64,000 bases of DNA from Dermanyssus gallinae (GCA_003439945.1 QVRM01003947.1:1-64000), one strand, 5' to 3'; numbered from the stretch's first letter, positions 53,403-63,262 are shown. A program made the numbers and translations. The notes: generated from the letters alone by a model not told the origin.

Positions 53403-53825
53403 TTAAAATTTTCAACTTCTTCGTTTGGGTACTTATCGGTCCTTGGCCGTCCACCATTGTCGCGTGGTGTGACAGTGGCTCACAGCTGCGGTTTTCAGGG
53501 AGCCATGGCCTTAGCAATGCACCCCGTTTAATCCACTGCGAGGTTCCATTCGGTCGCCAGCCGGCATAACAGTGGTCTCGAGATTTATAACGGATGATGG
53601 GGCAGCCAGGTTCGAGTTGGCTACTCCCTCCCGGGCCCTTGTACTATCCGCCAGCCCGCGTGCCCCACGGTTTTAGAGCTGTACCCTTGGCCCCCTGAAC
53701 CGCAGTCGCGCCCACTGACTCCTCCGCAATGGTAGAGCGGTCTGGTGCTCCGACAGTACCCTCCATACCTCTCGCCCGTTGGGGCCGCTAGTAGCCCTCT
53801 TCCGCGCGAGAGGATTGTCGCCGCC
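53403..53825 (-). promoter_or_regulatory. Truncated 5' UTR, U8
   Basis: About 420 nt of the leader next to ORF1 are present, and roughly the outer 130 nt (with both hairpins and the TTAGG junction) are missing. The join at about 53820-53830 is to the 3' end of a different R1-like element. Confidence 0.68.
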
Positions 53826-54548
53826 GGGAAAAAAATGCTTTACGCACACCCAGCACAGATGGTAGGCGCGGAAGTCCTCGTTGTTGTTGAGGTTGCCCAC
53901 TAAAAAACCTACTCCTCACTCTCCCCCCCAGGGCTCGGTATTGTTCCCCAGTTCTTCAAGGCCGAGGGGGGGGGGAGCCGTCTGCTCTACCTGCTGGTCC
54001 TGGCCTGGGAGTCCTGGGGGGTCGCAGTTGTTGTTCGCGCTATTCCGCTGAAGGCGGATCTTCTCTTTTCTTCCTTTTTTGTCTTCTCCCTCATGATGCG
54101 GTCTAGGAAATGGGCTTCTTCTTTCCATGCCTGTGCTGAGAACATCATTTCGGTGATGATTGTTTTTGTATCAGAGCCCGAGAGCCTATGAGATATGATG
54201 TAGCCCTTCTCGCCGCAGAGAGCCCCGGGCAATGTGCCATTGTGTGGTCGACATCGTCCGGTACTCCCTCGGTGCATAGTGTGCATATGTCTGTGGGTGA
54301 TTTACCAATCCTTAGCATGTAGATCTGAAATTGGCCGTGTCCTGTCACCGCCTGAGTGGCGTAATATGACAGCGGACCTTGTCCCGGTCCATTGTACTAC
54401 TTAACCATGTCGCCGATGAGGCCGCGGGTCCATTCCGCACGTGTTGCTAGCCCTTCCTATTCTTCCTTCCATTCTCGCATTGCCGCCTATTTGGCCGTGT
54501 TGTGGTCCATGCGTCCGTCCAGGCGTGTGGCGCTGCGTTGTCCCGAAA
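53826..54548 (-). pseudogene. R1-like non-LTR element fragment U9 (ORF2 C-terminus and 3' UTR)
   Basis: Two overlapping frames (54348-54145 and 54286-53987) encode an R1-clade C-terminus with GHGQFQIYMLRIG and a Cys-His motif (CTLCTEGVPDDVDHTMAHC). The sequence is related to 61278-61613 and distinct from the SART-like units. The 3' UTR has the shared TAGTGGG block (near 53896-53902 on the complementary strand) and a mini-hairpin (TGC-TTTA-CGCA, 53836-53846). No poly(A) remains. The 5' side stops at a TTAGG remnant, so this family may also have targeted telomeric repeats. Confidence 0.75.
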
Positions 54549-54558
54549 TTAACCTAAC
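54549..54558 (-). repeat. Degenerate TTAGG remnant
   Basis: TTAACCTAAC on the plus strand, followed by AA and a T run (54561-54569), is the worn equivalent of the spacer-poly(A) junctions seen in the ordered array. It marks the boundary between U9 and U10. Confidence 0.65.
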
Positions 54559-54784
54559 AATTTTTTTTTGAACTTGAAAGGAGAGTAGCCGGGAATGCAT
54601 TTACGCAGACTAGACCGATTCTAAGTCAAAAGTACTGTAGGACTCGGAGGCCAACCTAGCAAAATACCTAAACCTCCCCTACCCACTAAACCCGCTAACT
54701 TCCCACGACAAACAGCCCCTCGGTCGCTATATGCATTCCTTCAAGGAGCTGTCGGTCGCGGGTTCTCTACATCTCTCGTATAGC

Positions 54785-57020
54785 TCAACTTAAAACTCTG
54801 GCAGTCTGTTCTCGCTGTCTCTCAAGGGTTTCCTTGACCCGTAGAATTCTCCCAATAGCCTTGGTCACCAACTCCCAGCATCATCTCAGAGCATTTGTTC
54901 GTCGAGGTTCTCCGGAGTGACAGCGTCCACTCCGAGCAAAGTCGCCAGCTGCGCACGGTCCTCCGCAAACCGCGCACAGCTGAACATAGTGTGCTCGGCC
55001 GTGTTATTTGTGCCGTCTACGCACAGTAGGCATCGGGGCGACGGCGCTTTACATATTCCGTGTAGATACGCTTGGAAGCAGCCGTGAGCACTCAGAACTT
55101 GCGTCAAATGATACGTCGTCTGGCCGTGGCCTCGTTCGTACCACGCGTGCAGGTCTGGGATTAGATGCCGAGTCCACTTACCCCCGCCGGAGCCGCCGGC
55201 CTTCCACTCTGTCTAAAACGCGTCGCGATCATTCTCCCCTTTCTCGTCCTCTCGCCACCCCGTGCAAGGGCTGGGGGGCCCCAAATCGGCGAAGCGTATA
55301 TTACTATGGAGTCAACCACCGTGGCGAGCAGCCGACGGCGATTTTCTTCCGCACCACTTAGTCTGGGCAGTATTCTCGCCAGGTCGCGTGTTACCTTTGC
55401 GGCCCGGACGGCCACCGCGTGAACGTGTTCAACAAAGGTCATACCCTGGTCGAGCACCACTCCAAGATTGTTGGCCAATTTCTTCGTATAGGTGATAACC
55501 TCCCCATTAAGTCGGATCGCCAACTTCCGCATTTGTTTCGTCCCCTTCAGGAGTATGGCCTCAGTTTTATGGCCAGCCAGCCGAAGCTGGTGTTGTTCTA
55601 GCCACCGGCTGACCTGCATCAGCGCAACCTCAGTTTTATCCTCCAGATCTAAGGCCGTCTTGCCCCTGATCACCAGCGCCAGATCGTCGGCGTAGGCCAT
55701 TGCGAGGGTCTCCCGCGGAAGGTCAGTCAGCCGGAGGATACCATCTGTTACCAACCGCTAACTAACTAGGCTACCACTGAAGGAATACACAGTATTTGCG
55801 AAGGGAATATACGCTCCCGGGCCCCAGTAGCTAGTGGCGGTAGACGTGGGTGGGTGGCCGCCGCACTGGCGCAGTTCGCTGCTGATACCACCCTGACTCT
55901 GTGACGTCTAGCCAGCGAGTGACTGCCTGGCGGAGATGTCCGCCGGTCGGTATCGGAGGTTGTTAACCTTATTGTCGTCTATCCGCCCTAGTTAATGCTG
56001 TGATCCTGGAGAGCGCGTTATGGTTTATTTCACATTCAATGCACATTACATTTGTATAGTTTCGTTTGCATGCACGTTGCCTTGTAGCACCCGAATTGGC
56101 GCCAAATATCAAATTAAACGGACGGCGCGCAGTAGCCAGTCCGTCACACCATCGTATGCCACGTTCCACAGGACCGGCCCTAAAATCGACCCCTGCGGGA
56201 CACCGGTCGTCATTTGTTTTTCGCAGCCTTTGTTGCCCCAGGCAATCACCCGCTCGCTAAGGTAGCTGTCGATCATCCGGCACAGGCAAGGCGAGGTGCC
56301 CTTCTCACTGAGGGCCTTCCGTATCACGTCCCACGGCATAGAGCTGAAGGCGTTGTTAAGACGCCCCTTGTCTTCAGCGATTTTCGCCGCTCCTCTTCAG
56401 TGACCTGCATCACACAGTTAATCGCCATCAGGGTTGACCGCCCTTGGCGGAAGCCATACTGCTCCTCCGAGAGCAAGTATCTTTCCTCGAGCTCCTTGAC
56501 CAGTCTGTTGGCTATAACTCTTTCAAAGAATTTCCCAATGTGCTTAGTAGACAGATCGGTCTCAGGGAAGAGGGATCCCCAGTGGGCTTGCCAGGCTTTG
56601 GTATGAGTGCCACCCGGGCCCGTTTCCACTCTGCTGGAAACTGCCCTCTCGCAAGAATCCCGTCCGCCACCTTGCGCAAGTAATCCGTGGCCTCTATGCC
56701 AAGAGCTTTAATCACCGAGGCCGGAATCCCATCCGGACCCAAAGCCCTACCGCTTTTCTTGATCGACGCCGCTACGATTTCCACAGCCGTTACCGGTGGT
56801 GAGGGGGCGTGCTCGACGTCGTCTCCGTTGGCCGTCAGCTGTCCCACTTCAGTGGCGTCAGGCAACAGCTTGGAAATAGCCGCCTTCTGCTGCTCCTCGC
56901 TAGGGCGGGTGTGCAAAGCCGGGCACATTGCCTTCAGCTTTCCCGTGACGATTTTGTAGCCGAGTCTTCAAGGATAAAACTCGACCTCGTCGCAAAGGGC
57001 TTTCCATATTCGCACTTTGC
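54785..57020 (-). pseudogene. ORF2 fragment, heavily mutated, U10
   Basis: Reading from about residue 340 to the stop at 54785-54787, the sequence follows the U7 ORF2 but has a deletion of about 180 bp near 55235, a 26-bp-scale deletion near 56357 that removes palm motif A, other frameshifts, and the LTR insertion near the start of the YADD region. AYADDLALVI and GVPQGSILGPVLWN are still legible on either side of the insertion. It is non-functional. Confidence 0.88.
55746..56148. mobile_element. Probable solo LTR (403 bp) with 5-bp target duplication
   Basis: The insert begins TGTTAC and ends GTCACA (TG...CA). It is flanked by CCATC on both sides (55741-55745 and 56149-56153), and removing it with one CCATC restores the ORF2 sequence found in U7. 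No coding sequence is seen inside. A 5-bp duplication and TG/CA ends fit an LTR retrotransposon (BEL/Pao or gypsy) reduced to one LTR. Orientation is not determined. No second copy is present in this window. Confidence 0.65.
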
Positions 57021-57058
57021 CCGATCTGTGGCGTTTGTAGCTTTGCCAGTCGAGGCCC

Positions 57059-58142
57059 GTGCGATTGTCCAAACTTGAAACCCTCGACAAACGTATATTG
57101 AACCATCCCGACATGGTCGAGCGCGACATGGATGAGGAGATTGCTGCTTGCAGCCGGTATGAACCTATCGCCTCAGCATGCTTCAGGGTGCCGTTTCTAG
57201 ACATTTTACCAGACCCATTCTCAAGGAATAGCCTCGAATATCCTTCGTTCATCGCTTTGTGTAAGAATTAGATTGGTCGTCGTACAACGGCTACAGACGA
57301 ACCGAAAACACGTGTGATGTCTCTCGGCGTTCATGGTGCAGCGTATGATGCCGCCTTGCAGCTGCTTGACGACAACCGCTCGAAACATTTTCGATTGCCT
57401 TTGCACCAGTGCTGCAAGCCGCAATTCCTCCCACGTTGTTGCATCAATACTCCAAAATAATGCGACTGGCAGCAATCAATGAGAAGCAATTAGAACAAAC
57501 GCCGCCTTGCAGCTGCTTGACGACAATTACGAGCTGGTTGACATCGTGCGGCAGCAAGTGGTCCAAAGCTTATTTCAGTTGCCGACGATAACATCCATGG
57601 ATGACGTAGCCGGTCTGCGGGCGGTAATAAATCGAGTGCGAGCAAGTGTTAAGACGCTAGAGGCCTTGAACATCCCGCTCGAAACATTTTCGATTGCTTT
57701 TGCACCAGTGCTGCAAGCCGCAATTCCTCCCACGTTGTTGCATCAATACTCCGAAATAATGCTACTGGCAGCAATCAATGGGAAGCAATTAGAACAAACG
57801 TCGCAGCATCGCAACAGCTCCGACGGCAGCCCACCTCAAGGGACATCATCAGGTGAATTGCGTCTATGTCACGCGACTAAAGCGGCCAAGAATGTGAACC
57901 AGTCTCTCGAGTATTTGACTCGTTTTGCCTCTAACCGAGAAAAAAATCAGCTCATAACTCATTTGTTGAGGGATGGCGACCATCTGGTTTATCAGAGGAG
58001 CACGTATTCGCAATATCGAAGGCGAACACCCTTGGCCACCGCCGCCCCCGTCGCAGCGGTTCAAAAGACACAAAAATGTTCCCTTTGCCATTCTGTGGAC
58101 CATCGTCCTTCACTGCTCTGCTCGTGTCGGCTTCGGCGATAA
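57059..58142 (+). pseudogene. BEL/Pao gag-like fragment
   Basis: An N-terminal helix-rich piece (57059-57270) ends in a FSRNSLEYPSF-like segment typical of the start of the BEL gag domain (DUF1759-type). After a duplicated and shifted stretch, the frame 57507-58142 has LRAVINRVRASVKTLEALNIPLETF, matching the end of that domain, and a Cys-rich zinc-knuckle-like end (CSLCHSVDHRPSLLCS, about 58078-58125). The protein would form the particle; this copy is frameshifted and partly duplicated. Confidence 0.7.
57350..57803 (+). repeat. Imperfect direct duplication within BEL gag (299-bp offset)
   Basis: The stretch 57376-57506 recurs at 57675-57805 with a few substitutions. The 26 nt just before it (57350-57375) recur at 57501-57526. 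The first copy lacks the 148 nt that separate the two blocks in the second. This is a tandem duplication of about 300 bp followed by an internal deletion in one copy. Confidence 0.8.
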
Positions 58143-58199
58143 GTTAGCCACTCTTAAGCGCCTCAATCGTGGTGTTGTGTGTTTCCGATATAAACACAG

Positions 58200-59940
58200 T
58201 GATGGCCAACAATGTGAAGGAGCTGCCGTTGAATGCAATTCGTGTAAATCTCGCTGCTATTATCCGAGCATGCGTCCGCGCAACGCCCCCGACGAGAGTA
58301 AGCTGGCAGCCGTCAATGGACACCCGTCGTTCGTCGCCGTTGAGTCAACGCAAACGGCGGTATCTGTGCGACCTTTGTATACATGTTGTTGGCGAATCTT
58401 GTGCACGGGGGCAAGAAGATACCAGTAAGAGTGATGATGGATCAGGGATGGACGCTAACGTTCGTGACGCCCAGTCTCATAGACTTAGTAGCGAGTCAGC
58501 TACTAAGTTGGTCTACTGCATCCGCTTACGCAGTGGGCCAACTTAGACGTGCAAGCATATGCTAGCGAGCATCAGATCTTATCGCCGCGGTACAAGCTCA
58601 CACTGGAGAGTACCTACGCCATAGACAGAGTATATCCCCTTGCCAAACAGCACAGCTTTGGCGTTAATCCGTCGATCGACTGCTCCCCTCACGTACAAGC
58701 AGCTATCGGTAAATTCAAGACACAGCATCCGCTTCCTGACCGCGCTCTCGGCAACGATCTTCCGACTGACCTGCCGGACATTCTAGTTGGGTTTGATCAG
58801 TTCTTCGAGATCGCCTTTGTCGGGCGCGATAAAAAAATGTCGGTGGCCTAATCGGCAAGGACACACGATTTGGCTGGATGGTGGGAGGGCCTATGTCGGA
58901 GTCACCCGTACGTACCCGGGTGGTCTCAGTTCAACCTCATTGCTGTACGGCTGTGGTAACAAGCCTGCCACGTGATGTGCAACAACTTTAAAGCAGATCG
59001 GAATTAAGGACAAAAAGGAGAGCAGATTGTCGGCCGACGCAGACTCGGTACTGCAACAGTTTCAACGACACTCCGATACGAGGAAGGGAAGTATATGGTT
59101 ACCATCCTCAAACGACCGTCTATACGCCAACTAAGTAATAATATGAGGCTTGTCCTGCAGCGCCTCGAATCGAAACTACGCAGCGTCCGCAGGTCACTAG
59201 CAACGTATAAACGATACTATGAGGAGATCATGTCATTCGTTTACGAAGGCCACGCGACAGAAGTGTCTGATGTTAACCTTAGTAGTGAGGACGACTGCGA
59301 CGGGTGTTTTGATTTGCCACATCACCAAGTGGTAACGACAACGGCCGGAGGTGCTGAAAAGTGGCACGTGGTGTTTGACGCCAGTGCCGCTGGCGAAAGG
59401 AAAACTTCGCTAAATCAACACCTGTTAACTGGGCCGAACCTGAACCCTGATCTCCTGACTATATTATTGAATTTTCGCCTGCATGCAGTGGCTCTATGCA
59501 GCGGCGTACATAAAAATATAAATAAATGTACAACGGGAAGATTGCCGACGCTTCAGATTCTTTGCCCCCAGCGGTTTTCTTCTGGCTGCAACGGTGAGAG
59601 AGCACCTCAACCGTGTCGACCCCGAGAGTAAGCATCGGCTAGGTGATGGCCTTTATCACGTTGATTTTTGCGAAGTTTCTCGACAGATAACGACGCAGCT
59701 GCCTATGTTAACAATCTGACCCGCTAGTTTGGTTCGGCCAGTATAGAACTTGCAAAGTGGAAAACAGATTCCAAGGTCGTGGCAGAGAATCTGCGGCACA
59801 TCGGTGCTGAGGATGCATCTCCCACGTTCGACGACAAAACGATATTGAAGGTTTTCGGAATATCATGGTCTCCGCACAATACGATTCGATTCATCTTCAA
59901 ACACCTCGCCGACACTACAGTCGCGCCTTCGAGTTATTGG
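58200..59940 (+). pseudogene. BEL/Pao protease and N-terminal reverse transcriptase, degraded
   Basis: The aspartic protease core appears as RVMMDQGWTLTFVTPSLI (about 58431-58484), where the D-Q-G triad fits BEL-type proteases but a Trp follows in place of the usual Ser. A GWMVGGP segment (about 58870) and RYEEGKYMV (about 59075) lead into the reverse transcriptase (WHVVFDASAAG, near 59360). The palm is mostly lost: the motif A region is missing and the YVDD equivalent reads YHVDF. The thumb region (ELAKWKTDS, VFGISWSP) runs to about 59900. Confidence 0.72.
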
Positions 59941-60006
59941 CTGTAGTTCTTGCCGTCAGGTCCGCGAAGGTCTACCCAGCATGGTGTGGTAGCACTAGAT
60001 AGCTGA

Positions 60007-60045
60007 GGCAGGCGAGTATTCTACCACTGAACCACCGACGCTTCG
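60007..60045 (-). other. tRNA-Gly(GCC) 5'-half-like sequence
   Basis: On the minus strand this reads like the acceptor, D arm and anticodon 5' stem of eukaryotic tRNA-Gly, stopping at the anticodon GCC. There is no 3' half, T arm or box B nearby, so it is a remnant, not a tRNA gene. Confidence 0.65.
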
Positions 60046-60190
60046 ATGTAATGCCAAAGTAATACCGAGCCTTGGGGGGGTGGGGAGGAATCCGGGTTTA
60101 GTGGGTTTGCGAGTCTCACACTAGTCACGCAGGCTGCTAGTGGCGCATGTGCATCATGCATTCCCGAAACCTCCCAAAAAAAAAAAAAAA
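60010..60190 (+). mobile_element. Short poly(A) retro-insertion (SINE-like) with antisense tRNA-Gly half
   Basis: The insert is flanked by a 12-nt duplication, GATAGCTGAGGC (59998-60009 and 60191-60202), and ends in 15 A residues. Its 3' portion contains AATACCGAGCC plus a G run, GGGTTTAGTGGG (60094-60105) and ATGCATTCCCG (60156-60166), all shared with the 3' UTR of the R1/SART-like elements here. Its first about 36 nt read as the reverse complement of a tRNA-Gly 5' half (D-arm GTGGTTCAGTGGTAGAAT on the minus strand), ending at the GCC anticodon. It was probably mobilised by an R1-type enzyme. Confidence 0.72.
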
Positions 60191-60313
60191 GATAGCTGAG
60201 GCGGTCTCCCCACAACCCCCAGCTATCGGGACTAACGTGCTACCAGCGAAGAAGCGTACTCGACAGAACAGCGTGTGTGCGTCCGTCCGCAGCCTTCAGT
60301 AACTCACTACGGC

Positions 60314-60341
60314 CATCACCACCACCACCATCATCATCATC
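60314..60341. repeat. CAC/CAT trinucleotide microsatellite
   Basis: A short run reads CATCACC(ACC)n followed by (ATC)n. It is a simple repeat with no sign of function. Confidence 0.85.
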
Positions 60342-60630
60342 AATCACGCAACCACGTTCCTGGTGGCCTCATCATCGCCACAGGATACCACGACGGCTGG
60401 ATGTTGTGCAACATGCACGTTCTCTCAGTTGTAAGCTAACACAATCTCTGGCAGCGAATCCACGCCGCGGCCAATGGCTAACAGTCTAGCTTCACCGCGA
60501 TCTTCGCCGACGGTTGGCTCGAAACGGTCTAAGCAAGACCGACGCCAGCTGCTTCACCGCACCTGAAACACTGCAATAAGAATGCAGCGACAGCATCATT
60601 GTCACATTCCGCTACGACAACAGCAGCAAC

Positions 60631-60925
60631 ATGAAGCGTCGGACGTTTGTAGATGCCCGATTCTTGATGAGCTCGACGGCGACTACTCTAACTACAATTA
60701 CAAAACAAAGGATCCTGCAGGCAGTCGCTTCCATTCTTGATTCTGTGGGATGGCTAGCGCCATTCGTGCTGCGCGGAAAGACGATGATACAGACGCTGCG
60801 GACGCAGCAGCTCAATTGGAATGACGAGCTCTTCAGTTGAAGAGTTGCTGGTTAGGTGAGGTCCAAACACTGGCATCGATTCGTTTCCCGCGAAAATACG
60901 CGGCCGCTGACGGGAATTTTTTATG
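60631..60925 (+). pseudogene. BEL/Pao reverse transcriptase C-terminal fragment
   Basis: The frame reads ITKQRILQAVASILDSVGWLAPFVLRGK, the conserved block that follows the thumb in BEL/Pao polymerases. After an in-frame stop and shift comes WLGEVQTLASIRFPR (about 60849-60893), matching the segment that leads toward RNase H. The R1-like insertion follows. Confidence 0.75.
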
Positions 60926-61660
60926 TTTTTAAGGGGTGGAAAATGCATTTACGCACACCCGCCGATATAATGACGGGTAGTGTGGGGCTAGACGCTCGGA
61001 AAACGAATACGCGACTCACTCTAATCCGAGTGCACTACCCACTAAAAACCACCCCCCCGGAACCCCCTCCTGGTTCGGAATTGTGAACCATTACTTCGAG
61101 ACCAGGTGGGAGGAGCCTCACGCTACAACCCTTTCCTTAGTCTGTAGGTGCATCCCGAGCAGGTAAGTCCTGCTGGGTTAAATCAGGGGGGCTCCGGGCG
61201 ACGAATCGCGCCCGGAGATTATTCTCCAGCCGGATCTTTTCGCGCATGAGCCCGTCGAGGTATTTTAGGCCAGCACCTCAATTAGTCGTTGAGTCGACCA
61301 CGTGCGTGACGATTACTTGCGCGGTAGATGCCCGTAGGGTAAACGGTGAGCTATCGCGGTACGCAGACAACGCCGTACATGCTTCAATTGTATGCGCGGC
61401 ATCATCGGGTACTCCGGCGTCGCAGAGAACGCATATGTCCGTCGAGAACGCTTTTCCGATCTTCATCATGTACGCCTGGAACTGGCCATGTCCGCTCAGC
61501 GCCTGGGCAGCGTAATATGTCATTCCCTGTGCCGTATACCACTTGCGGAAGTCCGTGATGAGGAAGCGTGTCCACGTGCCTCTCGTGTCTCCGGCAGGCG
61601 GGTGGGTCCACATCTCCGCTCAAGCGGCGAGTGCGGCCTCTCGAGCCTCGGTCCATGATA
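60926..61660 (-). pseudogene. R1-like non-LTR fragment U11 (ORF2 C-terminus and 3' UTR) inserted in BEL
   Basis: The minus-strand frame 61613-61278 encodes an R1-clade ORF2 end (GHGQFQAYMMKIG, CVLCDAGVPDDAAHTIEAC). The 3' UTR has the TTTTAGTGGGTAG block (near 61034-61046), a mini-hairpin TGCA-TTTA-CGCA (60944-60955), and an A-rich end near 60917-60933. It is 5' truncated, splits the BEL polymerase between RT and RNase H, and is the same family as U9. Exact ends and target duplication are unclear. Confidence 0.72.
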
Positions 61661-61923
61661 TCTATTCGTTTAATCTCCGCCTATTCCTCTCCTCCGCCGT
61701 GGCGGCTTACCTGCATACGCTGTATGAGGATGGAACCTACTGCTGCCAGCTGGTTATGGCAAGGTCTCGCCTGGCCCCATTGGATCGTCTTACGTTGCCG
61801 CGACTGGAGCTGCTAGCCGCGCTATTGGCAGTGCGCGTTCGACGAATAATTGTCGACAATCTGCAAACTACGATCTCGAAGATATATATGTACACTGACT
61901 CACTGGTGGCATATTACTGGTAA
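61661..61923 (+). pseudogene. BEL/Pao RNase H fragment
   Basis: The frame reads GTYCCQLVMARSRLAPLDRLTLPRLELLAALL, then TTISKIYMYTDSLVAYYW, which are the two hallmark blocks of BEL/Pao RNase H, including the TDS catalytic Asp. It ends at TAA 61921-61923. The first part of the domain was displaced by the U11 insertion. Confidence 0.8.
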
Positions 61924-62031
61924 ATCTCTAATGCACCGGGTTGATGGAAGACGTTTGTCTTCAATAGAGTGACCGAGATTCAGCAGCTCTTGTCACCGTC
62001 ATAATGGTTTCTCGTTCCGGTAGAAGAGAAC

Positions 62032-63262
62032 GTGGCAGATTTTGCTACAAGGGGAGTCCAAGCTGTCACTCTGCGAGACAACCAGAGATGGTGGAGTGGA
62101 CCCCTGTGGCTGAGCCTGCCTCGAAAGGACAGACCCGTTTCGCAGCCGCGATCCAATGTCGTTGACAACCTCGAGGATGCTGTCGTCGAGAAGCGCGCTG
62201 TGGTCGCGCCGATGATTTTGATTAAGCCGCCACTGGACCTTCACAGATTCAGTGCCATTGAGTCTGCTATTCGTGCTGCCACTCATGTTTTGAAGTTCGC
62301 TCTCCTCACGCGACGCCGAGACATCCCACCACCACGTGAGCTGCGACGGCGGGCCGAGAGGCTTATCAAGTGGACGCAGCAGCAACACTTTCCAAGTGAG
62401 CTCAGAGCAGTGCGAAACGTGGACCAACAGCCGAAACCATCAAAACTTGTGGACTACTGTATATTTATCGATGACGAAAACCTGTTACGGGCGAAGACAA
62501 GACTCAATCAAGGCTTGCTTCTCACCGAAGACGAGAAAATACTAGTCATAATCCCCGGTCAGTCACAGTTGGCAACGCTGCTGATACACCGTGAGCACCG
62601 TATCAACACGCACTTTGGTGTGAATACTGTGGTGAACACTTTACGTAACCGGTTCTGTGTAACCCGCGGCCGCCAAATCATCAAGGCTACCCTACGCCGT
62701 TGCGTAGCATGCAGACGACGCCAAGGACCCCCGGACGACCAACTGCGAGCACCCCTGCCCACTCTTATCACCCCGTTCGCCACTACCGGAGTTGATTTTT
62801 GTGATCCGTTCTATATCAGGTCGCGTGACGGAGCGGCGAAGAGCAACGTCGCATTTTTCACCTGCGCAGCTACGCGGTGTATCCATCTCGAGCTGGTGCC
62901 TAGAATGACCAGCCCTCAGACGCCTTTGGCCCCCTGCCGATTTCTGGCGACCTATCCAGGCTGTCGGGAGTCTGTCGGCGACAATGGTCGCTTATTTGTC
63001 AAAGCGGCCACATTGAGAAAATATTCAACTCGTTTAAGACTTAGGAGTCGAGAGAGCTGCTCAGTCAACGCCGCATCACGTGGAACTTCAACTGCCCGCG
63101 GGCGCCCTGGCATGGAGGATTTTTCGAACGGCTTGTTGGTAGGGTAAAGGCGGCATTGGCGAAGACTATATGATGCAGTCTTCTTTCGTTCGAGGAGTTC
63201 CGCACGATTTTAGTCGAGCCAAGTGCTGTCGTCAACGATCAGCCGATCACGAACGTTGACAA
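62032..63262 (+). pseudogene. BEL/Pao integrase, frameshifted near the C-terminus
   Basis: The open frame 62032-63147 carries an HHCC zinc-binding region (HREHRINTHFG ... CVACRRRQG, about 62590-62730). A DDE core follows with the first Asp in TTGVDFCDPF (about 62785-62815) and the second in VGDNGRLF (about 62974-62997). A shift before 63100 puts the catalytic Glu (FFERLVG, 63118-63138) in another frame. A following SFEEFRTILVEPSAVVND block (about 63187-63240) confirms the family. Codons upstream of 62032 (from about 61990) continue the polyprotein linker. Confidence 0.82.

Larger units (their letters stand above)
47643..53825 (-). mobile_element. SART-like unit U8, recombinant and decayed
   Basis: The 3' part to 49063 is nearly identical to U5. 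Upstream of a 28-bp deletion at 49063/49064 the identity falls to about 92-93% and mutations accumulate. The 5' UTR is cut short near 53825 and abuts another R1-like family without TTAGG repeats. It is the innermost recognisable unit of the ordered array. Confidence 0.9.
54561..57020 (-). mobile_element. SART-like unit U10, decayed, 5' truncated
   Basis: The 3' UTR and ORF2 are related to U7 (mini-hairpin and leader-adjacent blocks near 54595-54740). The hairpin block after the stop has been deleted. The element ends at about 57020 within ORF2, where it meets unrelated BEL/Pao sequence. A probable solo LTR interrupts it at 55746-56148. Confidence 0.85.
59941..60630. other. Unassigned stretch between BEL RT blocks
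   Basis: This interval separates the RT thumb (ending near 59940) from the RT C-terminus (from about 60631) and should be absent in an intact BEL element, so it probably represents one or more insertions. It contains the 181-bp poly(A) insertion at 60010-60190 and a CAC/CAT microsatellite. The remaining 60203-60630 shows no coding or structural feature I can name. Confidence 0.5.
57021..63262 (+). mobile_element. BEL/Pao LTR retrotransposon remnant, nested insertions
   Basis: Fragments in BEL/Pao order occur on the plus strand: gag (57059-58142), protease (58383-58560), reverse transcriptase (59040-59940 and 60631-60925), RNase H (61661-61923) and integrase (62032-63262). No flanking LTRs are seen. 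The left edge is the junction with U10 and the right edge runs into gypsy-type integrase. At least two later insertions interrupt it (60010-60190 and about 60926-61660). Confidence 0.85.

Noticed and set aside
53826..54548. U9 as part of unit U8
   Set aside because: Its C-terminal motif and 3' UTR match the 60926-61660 fragment, not the SART-like units, and it contains its own 3' end.
60007..60045. Possible tRNA-Gly gene
   Set aside because: Only the 5' half is present, with no anticodon 3' stem, T arm or acceptor partner.
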